From positions 5,642,001 through 5,706,000 of the forward strand of contig NZ_JAZHSD010000001.1 of NCBI RefSeq assembly GCF_036924745.1: a stretch of DNA of 64,000 nucleotides. The letters run 5' to 3'. Numbering within the stretch: position 1 is the first letter of the stretch; each line of letters begins with the position of its first letter. Positions 15,968 through 23,474 of this stretch are shown here, in pieces. The notes beneath the pieces were generated by a model that searched no databases, was not told the DNA's origin, and saw nothing but the letters and a program-made list of their open reading frames with translations. Made by a program: the position numbers and the translations under genes. This stretch comes from Bradyrhizobium sp. AZCC 1693 (GTDB lineage Bacteria > Pseudomonadota > Alphaproteobacteria > Rhizobiales > Xanthobacteraceae).

Positions 15968-16636
15968 ATGGCTGATCAATGGCTATTCAAGAGCGAGACT
16001 TATGATAACTGCAACTGCGCTATGAATTGTGGTTGCCAGTTCAACCTGCCGAGTACCCACGGCTATTGTCAGTCGGCCTTCGTCGGCACCATCGTTGAAG
16101 GCCACTTCAACGATACGCCGCTCTCAGGCTTGAACTGGGCGGCGCTGTACAAGTGGCCCGGCGAAATCAAGGACGGAAACGGCCGGCGCCAGATCGTTAT
16201 CGACGAGCGTGCGGATGAAGCTCAACGGATCGCGCTTGAAACGATCATCTCAGGCGAGGCATGCGAACCATTGAGCAATCTTTTCGCCGTATTCGCGTCC
16301 ACATGCTCGGAATTCTGCGAGACGTTGTTCCTGCCGATTGATCTCGATGCAGACCTGGAGCTCAGAACCGCAAGGGTAGAGATACAAGGCGTCATGCGGA
16401 GCACCGGCAGGCCGAAGATCAACGAGTTTACCGGTCAACCATTCCACATTGCGCTGGCGCGTCCCAGTGGCAGTTTCGAGTTTACCTACGCAGAAATCGG
16501 GCTAGGCACCACGTCGGTCACAGGTGAGATGGAAATGGCGTTCGAAGATTCGTGGGCACATTTTTGTGTTCACCACTTCGATCAGGATGGCTTGGTCAGG
16601 CAAAGATCAAGGCTCACGGCATGGCTTGGCGCATGA
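15968..16636 (+). CDS. DUF1326 domain protein
   Basis: 222 residues from the ATG at 15968; GGGAGG lies about 11 bases upstream, and the frame's earlier ATG at 15938 overlaps the oxidase remnant. The Cys-rich opening 'ETYDNCNCAMNCGCQF' followed by a second Cys cluster ('STCSEFCETLFLPI') is typical of DUF1326 proteins, which look metal-binding. Function unknown. A terminator-like hairpin lies 217 bases downstream. Confidence 0.82.
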   Translation: MADQWLFKSETYDNCNCAMNCGCQFNLPSTHGYCQSAFVGTIVEGHFNDTPLSGLNWAALYKWPGEIKDGNGRRQIVIDERADEAQRIALETIISGEACEPLSNLFAVFASTCSEFCETLFLPIDLDADLELRTARVEIQGVMRSTGRPKINEFTGQPFHIALARPSGSFEFTYAEIGLGTTSVTGEMEMAFEDSWAHFCVHHFDQDGLVRQRSRLTAWLGA

Positions 16637-16993
16637 CCCCGCGTTCCCGTGAATGAGGCCAGGCGGTTACCGTTCTTGGAAGCATGTCTCCGGAGATGTC
16701 CTGACGTAGGTGGGCTCACTCGGTCGAGAGCCTGTAACAGGTCGTCGGGACTTCAATGCCCGCGATAACGATGCCTCCGGCGCGACCCTCGATATCGTCG
16801 AGCCCCTCGCTGCTCACGCCCACGGTCAACTGAATGATCCTCACGAGCAAAGAGCCGCCTCATTTGAGGCGGCCCTTTGTGCCTGGATCGGCCGGTGCTG
16901 ACCTGTTTCAACGGCTTGTGCCATCGAACCCGGCCAATAATCAGCCAAAGCTCGACGGCGATTCGACCGCGCCATCACGCTTTGGTCGTCGAA
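16637..16993. other. Gene-poor stretch in the accessory block
   Basis: 357 bases after the DUF1326 gene. Apart from the hairpin at 16854-16873 I see no gene, repeat or remnant that I can name. Confidence 0.5.
16854..16873 (+). terminator. Terminator-like hairpin
   Basis: GCCGCCTCA and TGAGGCGGC form a perfect 9-bp stem with a 2-base TT centre, followed on the + strand by CCTTTGT. The T-run is weak, so it may be a terminator for DUF1326 or only a palindrome. Confidence 0.4.
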
Positions 16994-17164
16994 TCAGTCG
17001 AACAGCACCCTGGTTCGCACCTCGTTGCGGGCCAATCTGTCGATTTCAACAAGCGCCATCGCGCCCCTCAATTCCTCGAGCCTGTCCAGAAATTTGTCGA
17101 CCAGGTGCCCCGGGCTCATCGAAAGAGCCGCAATCCACATCCGCTCCGCTAGCTGATTCATCAT
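16994..17164 (-). CDS. Small hypothetical protein
   Basis: 56 residues (MMNQLAERMWIAALSMSPGH...), with AGAGGGG well placed upstream of the double ATG (17164/17161). The composition is amphipathic-helical: 'HLVDKFLDRLEELRGAMALVEI'. No relative recognised. The ribosome-binding site and normal composition support it, but size and position beside gene debris leave doubt. Confidence 0.45.
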   Translation of the reverse strand: MMNQLAERMWIAALSMSPGHLVDKFLDRLEELRGAMALVEIDRLARNEVRTRVLFD

Positions 17165-17277
17165 CGATCCCCTCTCAATCGAGAATGAGCTACCCCTCTC
17201 ATCCCGATGAACCACTCTCTCACGCGTTCGCCAAAGCGCGAAGCGGATAGTTAATAGATGGTAAATGCAGGCGATCG

Positions 17278-17441
17278 CTAGATCAGCTTCATCCCCTTCA
17301 AGCTCGCGTGCCCGTTCTTGCCGACGATGATATGGTCGTGCACGGAAATGCCGAGCGGGGTGGCGATCTGGACGATCGCCTTGGTCATATGGATATCGGC
17401 CTGAGAGGGCGTCGGATCGCCGGAGGGATGGTTGTGCATCA
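17278..17441 (-). pseudogene. radC: radC 3'-end fragment
   Basis: About 164 bp match the 3' end of the intact radC at 21592, starting exactly at the stop codon and ending just upstream of [14 protein letters not shown]. Roughly seven bases differ, yet the encoded residues are identical apart from a V/M at the break. The metal-binding HxHPSGDP motif is kept but the N-terminal three quarters are absent. Orientation equals that of the intact gene. Confidence 0.92.
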
Positions 17442-17771
17442 ACATATTTGAAGGAAGAATCTCATTTAGAAGCAAGCTTCTAGTGCTTTCCTAAGTTCGG
17501 GAGGGGGATGTAACTGGGGCTGGTTCTTCTGAGGTCATAGAGCGCGCGTCGGCATCGAGCCCGAAGCAAGCTCATGCACGAAGCGCGGAATGAACGGTTC
17601 TGGAATGGCAGCTTGTCGCGCAAAACGGACATCCACCCGCGCACCACGCTGTTTGAGGATTCTGGGTCGTGTCGGTTTAGAGTAAATTTGTTCGTGAAGT
17701 TTCGCCCGAGGAAACGTCTTCAGTCGCTTCGCATGGTGTGGGACCGGCATGAAGATTCGGCCGCCCATGTT
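17442..17771. other. Stretch between radC fragment and LysR gene
   Basis: 330 bases, less GC-rich just upstream of the radC fragment. A 77-codon frame on the reverse strand (17535-17768) and a longer one on the forward strand overlap each other. Neither has a good ribosome-binding site or recognisable content, so no gene is called. Confidence 0.45.
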
Positions 17772-18665
17772 TCAGCGACCGGAACCTGTAACGTGCGGAG
17801 CCTGCCCGAAACACTCGATCAGCAACTCGGTAAGTACACGCACCTTGCGTGCAGGATGCTGACTTGGCGGGCGGACGACATACAAACCTGCCGGAGGTGA
17901 CGGATGGCGTGTCATGACCGGAACGAGCGCGCCGGAGGCCACATATTGATCCGTGAGGCCGTCAGGGAGCCAAGCGATACCGACTCCCGCTAACGCGGCG
18001 GCGATGAGAGCGGTGCCGTTGTCAGCTTTGAAGCGCCCCTGCGGACGAACCGTGACAATCTGTTCGCCATCCATAAATTGCCAGGCTTCGGTGCCCTGCA
18101 TGAGAGCCTGATGGACTGAAAGTTCCTCCGGCTTCTCGGGAAGCCCATGCCTCTTGATGTAGTCCGGGCTCGCGACCAACTTTCCATAGATGGGCCCGAC
18201 GTGTCGTGCGATCAGGCTAGAATCCTGAAGATAGCCGATCCGGATCGCACAATCGAATCCCTCTGTGATGAGATCAACGAAGCGATCGCTGTAAGAGGTA
18301 TGGATGTGGAGCTGCGGATGGCGTTGCGCCATGTCGGCGAGCACAGGAGCTAGGTGAGTTGGGCCGAAAGTGAGCGGCGCAGCCACTCTCAAGCGACCGC
18401 GAAGCTCACCGTCGGGCAGGAACAATTCTCGGGCCGCGTCGATTTCGGCGCAGGCCCTTTCAGCATGATCTCTAAACGTGACCCCGGCTTCTGTGAGAGC
18501 GGCGCCGCGAGTGGTCCGTGCAAGAAGCTGCACGCCAAGTTCCGCTTCAAGCCGGGCGAGCTGTCGACTGACGAGTGACTTGGAGACGCCGAGCCGTCGC
18601 GCGGCGGGCGAAACTCCCCCAGCGTCAGCAACCTCAACAAATGTCCGCAGCTCTTCGATGTCCAA
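17772..18665 (-). CDS. LysR-family transcriptional regulator
   Basis: 297 residues if started at the TTG (18665), giving MDIEELRTFVEVADAGGVSP, the usual opening of this subfamily; the open frame continues to 18785 without a typical N terminus. The winged helix-turn-helix is at residues ~1-60 ('SPAARRLGVSKSLVSRQLARLE'), and the effector-binding domain follows ('GRLRVAAPLTFGPTHLAPVL', 'DCAIRIGYL'). It is divergent from the isochorismatase-type gene at 18812, its probable target. The effector is unknown. Confidence 0.88.
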   Translation of the reverse strand: MDIEELRTFVEVADAGGVSPAARRLGVSKSLVSRQLARLEAELGVQLLARTTRGAALTEAGVTFRDHAERACAEIDAARELFLPDGELRGRLRVAAPLTFGPTHLAPVLADMAQRHPQLHIHTSYSDRFVDLITEGFDCAIRIGYLQDSSLIARHVGPIYGKLVASPDYIKRHGLPEKPEELSVHQALMQGTEAWQFMDGEQIVTVRPQGRFKADNGTALIAAALAGVGIAWLPDGLTDQYVASGALVPVMTRHPSPPAGLYVVRPPSQHPARKVRVLTELLIECFGQAPHVTGSGR

Positions 18666-18811
18666 TTCAGCGTTCCCGATTGCGCGACACAGCTTCTCAG
18701 AACAGTGGCCTACCGCATCGCAACTCAGAATGACAGTGTCCGCGTTGTCGCTGCCGGCGCACGTCTTCCATAAAATCAATCGCACACAAAACGGCAGCAG
18801 AGGATGTATTC
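18666..18811. promoter_or_regulatory. Divergent control region (LysR / isochorismatase-type gene)
   Basis: 146 bases between the LysR start and the divergent hydrolase ATG. Such shared regions normally hold the LysR binding site. A TAAAAT stretch near 18773-18778 could be a -10 for the rightward gene, but no clean -35 pairs with it. Confidence 0.35.
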
Positions 18812-19465
18812 ATGACCTTTCGTAATGGCCTTGCCTCGCTTCTTCGTCCCGAAGACTCGATACTCGTTCTAATCGACCACCAACCTTATCAGCTCGCGAA
18901 CGTGAACAGCCACGAACCGCAAATGGTGATCAACAACACGACGGGCTTGGCGAAGGCCGCCAAGGCCTTCGGCGTTCCCACCATTCTAACCACCGTGATT
19001 GCTGAGCGGGGCGGCCTCCTTTTCCCCCAGATCACCGATGTGTTTCCCGGTCAGGAGGTGATCGACCGGACGTTCATCAATACCTGGGAGGATCAAAAGG
19101 TAGTGGACGCAGTCAAGGCAACAGGCCGCAAGCAACTGATCATTGCGGGACTGTGGACCGAGGTCTGCGTCGCGATGCCAACGATCCAGGCCCTCGGTGA
19201 GGGGTGGGACGTGACGGTGGTCACCGATGCGTCGGGCGCCGTTTCGGTCGAGGCTCACGAAGTCGCCATTCAACGCATGATCGCGGCCGGCGCAAACATG
19301 ATGACCTGGCTGGCGCTGGCGGCCGAATGGCAGCGCGACTGGGCTAGGGCCGAGCAAGCCGCCAAGCTGACAGAGGTTATCACGCAGCATGCCGGCGGTA
19401 GCGGCATCGCGTTCCTGTGGGAGCAACAGTTGCTCAGTACGCCAGTGCCAAGCACGGCGGGGTGA
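18812..19465 (+). CDS. Isochorismatase-family (YcaC-like) hydrolase
   Basis: 217 residues. 'ILVLIDHQPYQ' carries the catalytic Asp (D22), and 'IIAGLWTEVCVAMPTIQAL' the nucleophilic Cys (C119). The 'H-Q-P-Y-Q' and 'L-W-T-E-V-C' motifs place it near YcaC rather than true isochorismatases. A probable amide or imide hydrolase; substrate unknown. GAGG lies nine bases upstream. Start of the rightward unit hydrolase - pirin - MoaF/SnoaL under divergent LysR control. Confidence 0.87.
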   Translation: MTFRNGLASLLRPEDSILVLIDHQPYQLANVNSHEPQMVINNTTGLAKAAKAFGVPTILTTVIAERGGLLFPQITDVFPGQEVIDRTFINTWEDQKVVDAVKATGRKQLIIAGLWTEVCVAMPTIQALGEGWDVTVVTDASGAVSVEAHEVAIQRMIAAGANMMTWLALAAEWQRDWARAEQAAKLTEVITQHAGGSGIAFLWEQQLLSTPVPSTAG

Positions 19466-19555
19466 TCCCTCGATCGAAACCCTGGGCACCGAGGTCGCGC
19501 CGATCACTCGGGCGGCTCAAGCAGCGTAAAGAGTGTTCCATTCCGAAAGGACATA

Positions 19556-20467
19556 GTGCGAAAGGACGGCACATTGATCGAGATGATAATTGAGCAGCGG
19601 CGCCGAAACTTGGGCGGCGGCATGGAAGTCGGGCGCGTGCTGCCATTCGCGAAAAGGCGAATGGTGGGACCGTTCATTTTCTTCGACCATATCGGACCTC
19701 TGAACCTTCGTGCGGGTGTCGATCACAGCGTCGATGTGCGGCCGCATCCGCACATCGGACTGTCGACCGTCACCTACCTCTTCTCGGGGGAGATCATGCA
19801 CCGCGACAGTCTGGGCTATGAATTGCCCATTCGCCCGCAAGAGGTGAATTGGATGACCGCGGGCAGCGGCATCACACACAGCGAGCGCCTCGAGAAGGCA
19901 CGGGCGGTCGGCGATCATCTGCACGGTATTCAAGCGTGGGTAGCGCTACCAACCGCCGATGAGGAGACCGCGCCGTCCTTCTCTCATCACGAAGGTAGCG
20001 ATCTGCCGGGGTGGAGCGATGCGGGCGTGCATGGCCAGTTGATTGCCGGGAGCGCATATGGCCTCACCGCTGGCGCGCGGACCCATTCGCCGCTCTTCTA
20101 TGTCCATCTTGAACTGGAGGCGCGCTCAACTGCTGAAATCCCCGGCGGTTATGGCGAACGAGCGATCTATGTAGCAAATGGCGCGATCGAGGTGGGCGGC
20201 GAGCGCTTAGTCACCGGACAGATGGCCATTATGAGCCAAAAGGCCTCGTCGGTCCGGGCCATACAGCCGTCGACAGTAATGGCGCTAGGTGGAGAACCGA
20301 TTGGCGAACGATTCCTCTTCTGGAATTTTGTTTCCTCGTCGGAGGACCGGCTTCGCCAAGCGCGCGAAGACTGGAGAGCCGGTCGCATGAAACTCCCGGA
20401 CGCAGACGACCGAGAGTTCATTCCATTGCCGGACAGTCCTCTGAAAACGCCGCCGGCCATGCCCTGA
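19556..20467 (+). CDS. Pirin-family cupin protein
   Basis: 303 residues from a GTG at 19556 with AAAGGA upstream; ATG 19583 lacks a site. The cupin metal motif is visible: 'RPHPHIGLSTVTYLFSGEI', with 'GSGITHSE' further on, and a C-terminal pirin domain ('SPLFYVHLELEARS', 'GERAIYVANGAIEVGG'). Some pirins have quercetin 2,3-dioxygenase activity; others are redox-dependent regulators. It lies 90 bases after the hydrolase and probably belongs to the same operon. Confidence 0.9.
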   Translation: MRKDGTLIEMIIEQRRRNLGGGMEVGRVLPFAKRRMVGPFIFFDHIGPLNLRAGVDHSVDVRPHPHIGLSTVTYLFSGEIMHRDSLGYELPIRPQEVNWMTAGSGITHSERLEKARAVGDHLHGIQAWVALPTADEETAPSFSHHEGSDLPGWSDAGVHGQLIAGSAYGLTAGARTHSPLFYVHLELEARSTAEIPGGYGERAIYVANGAIEVGGERLVTGQMAIMSQKASSVRAIQPSTVMALGGEPIGERFLFWNFVSSSEDRLRQAREDWRAGRMKLPDADDREFIPLPDSPLKTPPAMP

Positions 20468-20557
20468 TCTTGGCGATGAAAAACGATCGTGGCCAGCGGC
20501 GCTGCGCACGGACAGTTCAGCCGGGCTAACCATCGCTCCATAGAAAGGACCATTAAG

Positions 20558-21301
20558 ATGTCGATCGATCGTTTTCCCATTGGGCTGGAAATGGATGTTA
20601 GCTATCCGACCTTCCACGTTAGTCTGACGCTACTGTCGGTCACGCAATTGAGGTTCAAGATCAAAGAAGGGCCATTTTCTCGGATCGAAATCGTCGATAT
20701 TCACGTGGTTCCACTCGGCAACAGCATCTTCGCTGTAAGCTGGCAAGAGAAGGACGGTGCGACAGTCACGAATGTTCAAGACTACGATCGCGGTCTGATC
20801 CATTCTTGCGCTACTCTAACTGGTGGTCAATTTCTGCGGATGACCGGTACATTTGCGGTGACTCGGCCTGCTGATCGATTCTTCGATGATCGTCTCCAGC
20901 GCAACAAGGCGCTGGTGCTTGAGGCGATGACTTCACTTTTCCAGCGTCATGATGCCTCGACCGTGCAACGTCTGTACGCTCCAAATTACATCCAGCACAA
21001 TCCAAGCATTCCGCAAGGTCGCGATGCGTTACAAACGCTCGTCGCGGGCCTATCGCAAGACGCCTACTACGAACCCGGCCTAATCGTCGCCGAGGGCGTT
21101 TTCGTGGCCATCCACGGCCGCATCCGCGGGTGGGCGGAAGCACCGCAGGTGGTTGTCGACCTCTTCCGGATTGAGGATGGAAAATTAGTGGAGCATTGGG
21201 ACGTTTTACAGAACGAGGTGCCGGTAACAGCGGCCCTCGGCGGCATCTCCATGTTCGACCCCGAGGAAGGAGCACATCGCGCTTACCCAGGAACGGCATA
21301 G
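20558..21301 (+). CDS. MoaF-like / SnoaL-like two-domain protein
   Basis: 247 residues. Residues ~1-105 ('GLEMDVSYPTFHVSLTLLS', 'SWQEKDGATVTNVQDYDRG') resemble the MoaF-type lipocalin-like domain. Residues ~110-247 ('ALVLEAMTSLFQRHDASTVQ', 'LYAPNYIQHNPSIPQGRDAL', 'DLFRIEDGKLVEHWDVLQ') are a SnoaL/NTF2-like domain with the usual H-N-P and E-H-W residues. AAAGGA precedes the 20558 ATG. Last gene of the LysR-controlled unit; the joint role is unknown but the gene set suggests detoxification of a small aromatic or quinone compound. Confidence 0.8.
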   Translation: MSIDRFPIGLEMDVSYPTFHVSLTLLSVTQLRFKIKEGPFSRIEIVDIHVVPLGNSIFAVSWQEKDGATVTNVQDYDRGLIHSCATLTGGQFLRMTGTFAVTRPADRFFDDRLQRNKALVLEAMTSLFQRHDASTVQRLYAPNYIQHNPSIPQGRDALQTLVAGLSQDAYYEPGLIVAEGVFVAIHGRIRGWAEAPQVVVDLFRIEDGKLVEHWDVLQNEVPVTAALGGISMFDPEEGAHRAYPGTA

Positions 21302-21465
21302 GTGGCAGAGATCGGCACCGATCGTGAGCGGCGATAAGCAGTACCGAGGCGGCCACCCCCGTCGCGAACGGGCCCATCGCGATCCCCGATGCCAGCCGAT
21401 TGTCGCAGTGAACGATGGCATTGGCGCGCAAACGAGGAGGTCGCGTCAATCCCCTGACGCAGCAC

Positions 21466-21575
21466 AGCGCGACCGCTGCCGAGCCGGGGCCATTCTACTT
21501 TGCATGGGGTTGTTTTCGAGATTTTGTGTCCCGGCCATGCAGTGCGCTGGCGAAGAGGCGCCGCACCGCGCCCCA
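21466..21575. repeat. ~100-bp dispersed repeat beside radC (copy 1)
   Basis: The block around 21485-21530 (containing ATTCTACTTTGCATGGGG and TTGTTTTCG) recurs with few changes at 45576-45670 beside lepA. Inside it CCAT...ATGG followed by GTTGTTTTCG resembles a weak terminator on the + strand. Confidence 0.75.
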
Positions 21576-21591
21576 GCCGCTGCTATTCAAG

Positions 21592-22305
21592 CTAGATCAG
21601 CTTCATCCCCTTCAAGCTCGCATGCCCGTTCTTGCCGACGATGATGTGGTCGTGCACGGAAATGCCGAGCGGGGTGGCGATCTGGACGATCGCTTTGGTC
21701 ATATGGATATCGGCCTGTGATGGCGTCGGATCGCCGGAAGGGTGGTTGTGCACCAGGATCAGCGCGGTCGCCGATAGTTCGAGCGCCCGCTTGATCACCT
21801 CGCGCGGATAGACCGGGGTGTGGTCGACGGTGCCGGTCTGCTGGATTTCATCCGCGATCAACTGGTTGCGCTTGTCGAGAAACAGCAGGCGAAACTGCTC
21901 CTTGTCGGCAAAGGCCATGCCGCTCCGGCAATACTCGATCACGTCGTTCCAGGACGACAGCGCAATCTTGCGCCTGATCTCGCCCTTTGCCACCCGGCTT
22001 GCGGCGGCGGCGAGCAATTTGATCTGGTTGATCGAGGCCTCGCCGATGCCGTCGACCTCGCGCAGGCGCGCGACCGGCGCGTGAATGACCTCGGCGAACG
22101 AGCCGAACTTTTTCAACAGCGCTTTCGCCAGCGGTTTTGTGTCGCGCCGGGGCAGGGCCGGGAAAAGTGCCATCTCCAGCAGCTCATGGTCGCTCAGCGC
22201 CTCCGGTCCGGCGCTGTAAAACCGCTCGCGCAGCCGTTCACGGTGGCCGTGATAATGCGGCGTTTCGGGGGGTTGATCGAGGCTGTCGTTGGATTTGGCG
22301 GGCAT
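21592..22305 (-). CDS. radC: RadC family protein (JAMM/MPN domain)
   Basis: 237 residues. The N-terminal helix-hairpin-helix part is visible ('[20 protein letters not shown]'), and the C-terminal JAB/MPN metal motif is '[15 protein letters not shown]'. The once-proposed DNA-repair role is not firmly supported in other bacteria; the domain looks like a metalloprotease or nuclease fold. The ATG at 22305 gives the usual length; the longer frame starts at TTG 22341. The 3' end is duplicated at 17278 and, in decayed form, at 11518. It follows map on the same strand. Confidence 0.93.
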   Translation of the reverse strand: MPAKSNDSLDQPPETPHYHGHRERLRERFYSAGPEALSDHELLEMALFPALPRRDTKPLAKALLKKFGSFAEVIHAPVARLREVDGIGEASINQIKLLAAAASRVAKGEIRRKIALSSWNDVIEYCRSGMAFADKEQFRLLFLDKRNQLIADEIQQTGTVDHTPVYPREVIKRALELSATALILVHNHPSGDPTPSQADIHMTKAIVQIATPLGISVHDHIIVGKNGHASLKGMKLI

Positions 22306-22401
22306 CGCCGCTAACCATGCCGTGGCGGCCAGCTTTTGCAATCACGAATTGTAAAAAATCCAATGCCTGCCCGACCGCCTTTGACCTGCGCGGGAGGGGT
22401 C

Positions 22402-22427
22402 GGCTCCGGCCCAATTATGCCGGAGCC
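22402..22427 (-). terminator. Hairpin directly after map
   Basis: GGCTCCGGC / GCCGGAGCC, a perfect 9-bp stem around 8 bases, begins 4 bases after the map stop codon on the reverse strand. No T-run follows, so it may be a pausing or mRNA-stabilising hairpin between map and radC rather than a full terminator. Confidence 0.4.
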
Positions 22428-22430
22428 CAA

Positions 22431-23255
22431 CTACGGCGCAACCACCGGCTTCTCGCCGTTGCGCTCTGACAGCGTAAAGATCTCGACGCCGGTGGCGGTC
22501 ACGCCGACCGAATGCTCGAACTGCGCCGACAGCGAGCGGTCGCGCGTCACTGCGGTCCAGCCGTCCGACAGGATTTTCACATGCGGCTTGCCGAGATTGA
22601 TCATCGGCTCGATGGTGAAGAACATGCCGGGCTTCAGCATCACACCTTCGCCGGGCCGGCCGATATGGATGATGTTCGGCTCGTCATGGAACATGCGGCC
22701 AAGCCCGTGGCCGCAGAAATCGCGCACCACGCTCATGCCCTGCGGCTCGACAAAACTCTGGATGGCGTGGCCGATATCGCCGGTGGTGGCGCCGGGCTTC
22801 ACGGCGGCGATGCCGCGCATCATGGCTTCATAGGTGACCTCGATCAGCCGCTCGGCCTTGCGGGCGATCGGGCCGACCACATACATGCGGCTGGAATCGC
22901 CGTACCAGCCATCGACGATGAAGGTGACGTCGATATTGACGATGTCGCCCTCTTTCAGCGCGCGATCGCCGGGCATGCCGTGGCAGACCACGTGATTGAT
23001 CGAGGTGCAGGTCGAGTAGCGGTAACCGCGATACATCAGCGTCGCCGGATAGGCGCCATGGCTGAAGGCGAAGTCGCGGACGAATTCGTCGATCCGGGAG
23101 GTCGGGACGCCCGCCTTGACGATGTCGGTGAGTTCGTCGAGGCACTTGGCGACCAGCGCGCCCGCCTTGCGCATGCCGGCGAAGCCGCTCGCGCCATGCA
23201 ACTTGATCTGGCCGGTCTTTCGCAAGGAGGTGTCAGACGCTTCAATATAGCTCAT
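22431..23255 (-). CDS. map: Methionine aminopeptidase, type I
   Basis: 274 residues. It removes the N-terminal Met from nascent proteins. The five metal ligands fit: the two Asp of 'NIDVTFIVDGWYGDSSRMY', His of 'FCGHGLGRMFHDEPNI', and Glu of 'FTIEPMI' and of 'AQFEHSVGVT'. 'TSINHVVCHGMP' supplies the substrate-contact His. Start at 23255 (MSYIEASDTS). Upstream of radC on the same strand, a common rhizobial neighbourhood. Confidence 0.96.
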   Translation of the reverse strand: MSYIEASDTSLRKTGQIKLHGASGFAGMRKAGALVAKCLDELTDIVKAGVPTSRIDEFVRDFAFSHGAYPATLMYRGYRYSTCTSINHVVCHGMPGDRALKEGDIVNIDVTFIVDGWYGDSSRMYVVGPIARKAERLIEVTYEAMMRGIAAVKPGATTGDIGHAIQSFVEPQGMSVVRDFCGHGLGRMFHDEPNIIHIGRPGEGVMLKPGMFFTIEPMINLGKPHVKILSDGWTAVTRDRSLSAQFEHSVGVTATGVEIFTLSERNGEKPVVAP

Positions 23256-23373
23256 GGGTGGTCATGCTTCGGAGGAACGGGAGTGGTTGATTTAATGGTC
23301 TAATTTAGTGATCGGAGCGGTCCGCGGCAAGCCGAGGTTGAGGTATTGGAGACTCTAAAAAGACTTGCATCCA

Positions 23374-23426
23374 GAGCGTTTTCCAGCGAAGCGAACCCGG
23401 TTCGCGTAAAGAAAACGCGTCAAAAT
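23374..23426. repeat. Dispersed inverted-repeat element (copy 2)
   Basis: GCGTTTTC (23376-23383) and GAAAACGC (23411-23418) enclose inner GCGAA / TTCGC arms. It matches 2876-2928 over about 50 bp and is followed directly by the second palindrome at 23436-23474, so the two repeat types form a composite here. Confidence 0.78.
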
Positions 23427-23435
23427 AGGGAATCC

Positions 23436-23474
23436 AGAGCCCCGTTTCGATTCAATCGAAACGGAAAAGGCTCT
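23436..23474 (-). repeat. Palindromic repeat (copy 2), terminator-like, overlapping the mscS-family stop codon
   Basis: Outer arms AGAGCC / GGCTCT (23436-23441, 23469-23474) and inner arms CCGTTTCGATT / AATCGAAACGG (23442-23452, 23454-23464) form one long hairpin. It resembles 336-369. The channel gene's stop codon (23473-23475) lies inside the outer arm, so the repeat supplies the gene's end and probably its terminator. Confidence 0.72.

Noticed and set aside
17535..17768. Basic 77-codon frame that might be a mobile-element remnant
   Set aside because: No ribosome-binding site, no recognisable transposase or integrase motif, and a competing antisense frame.
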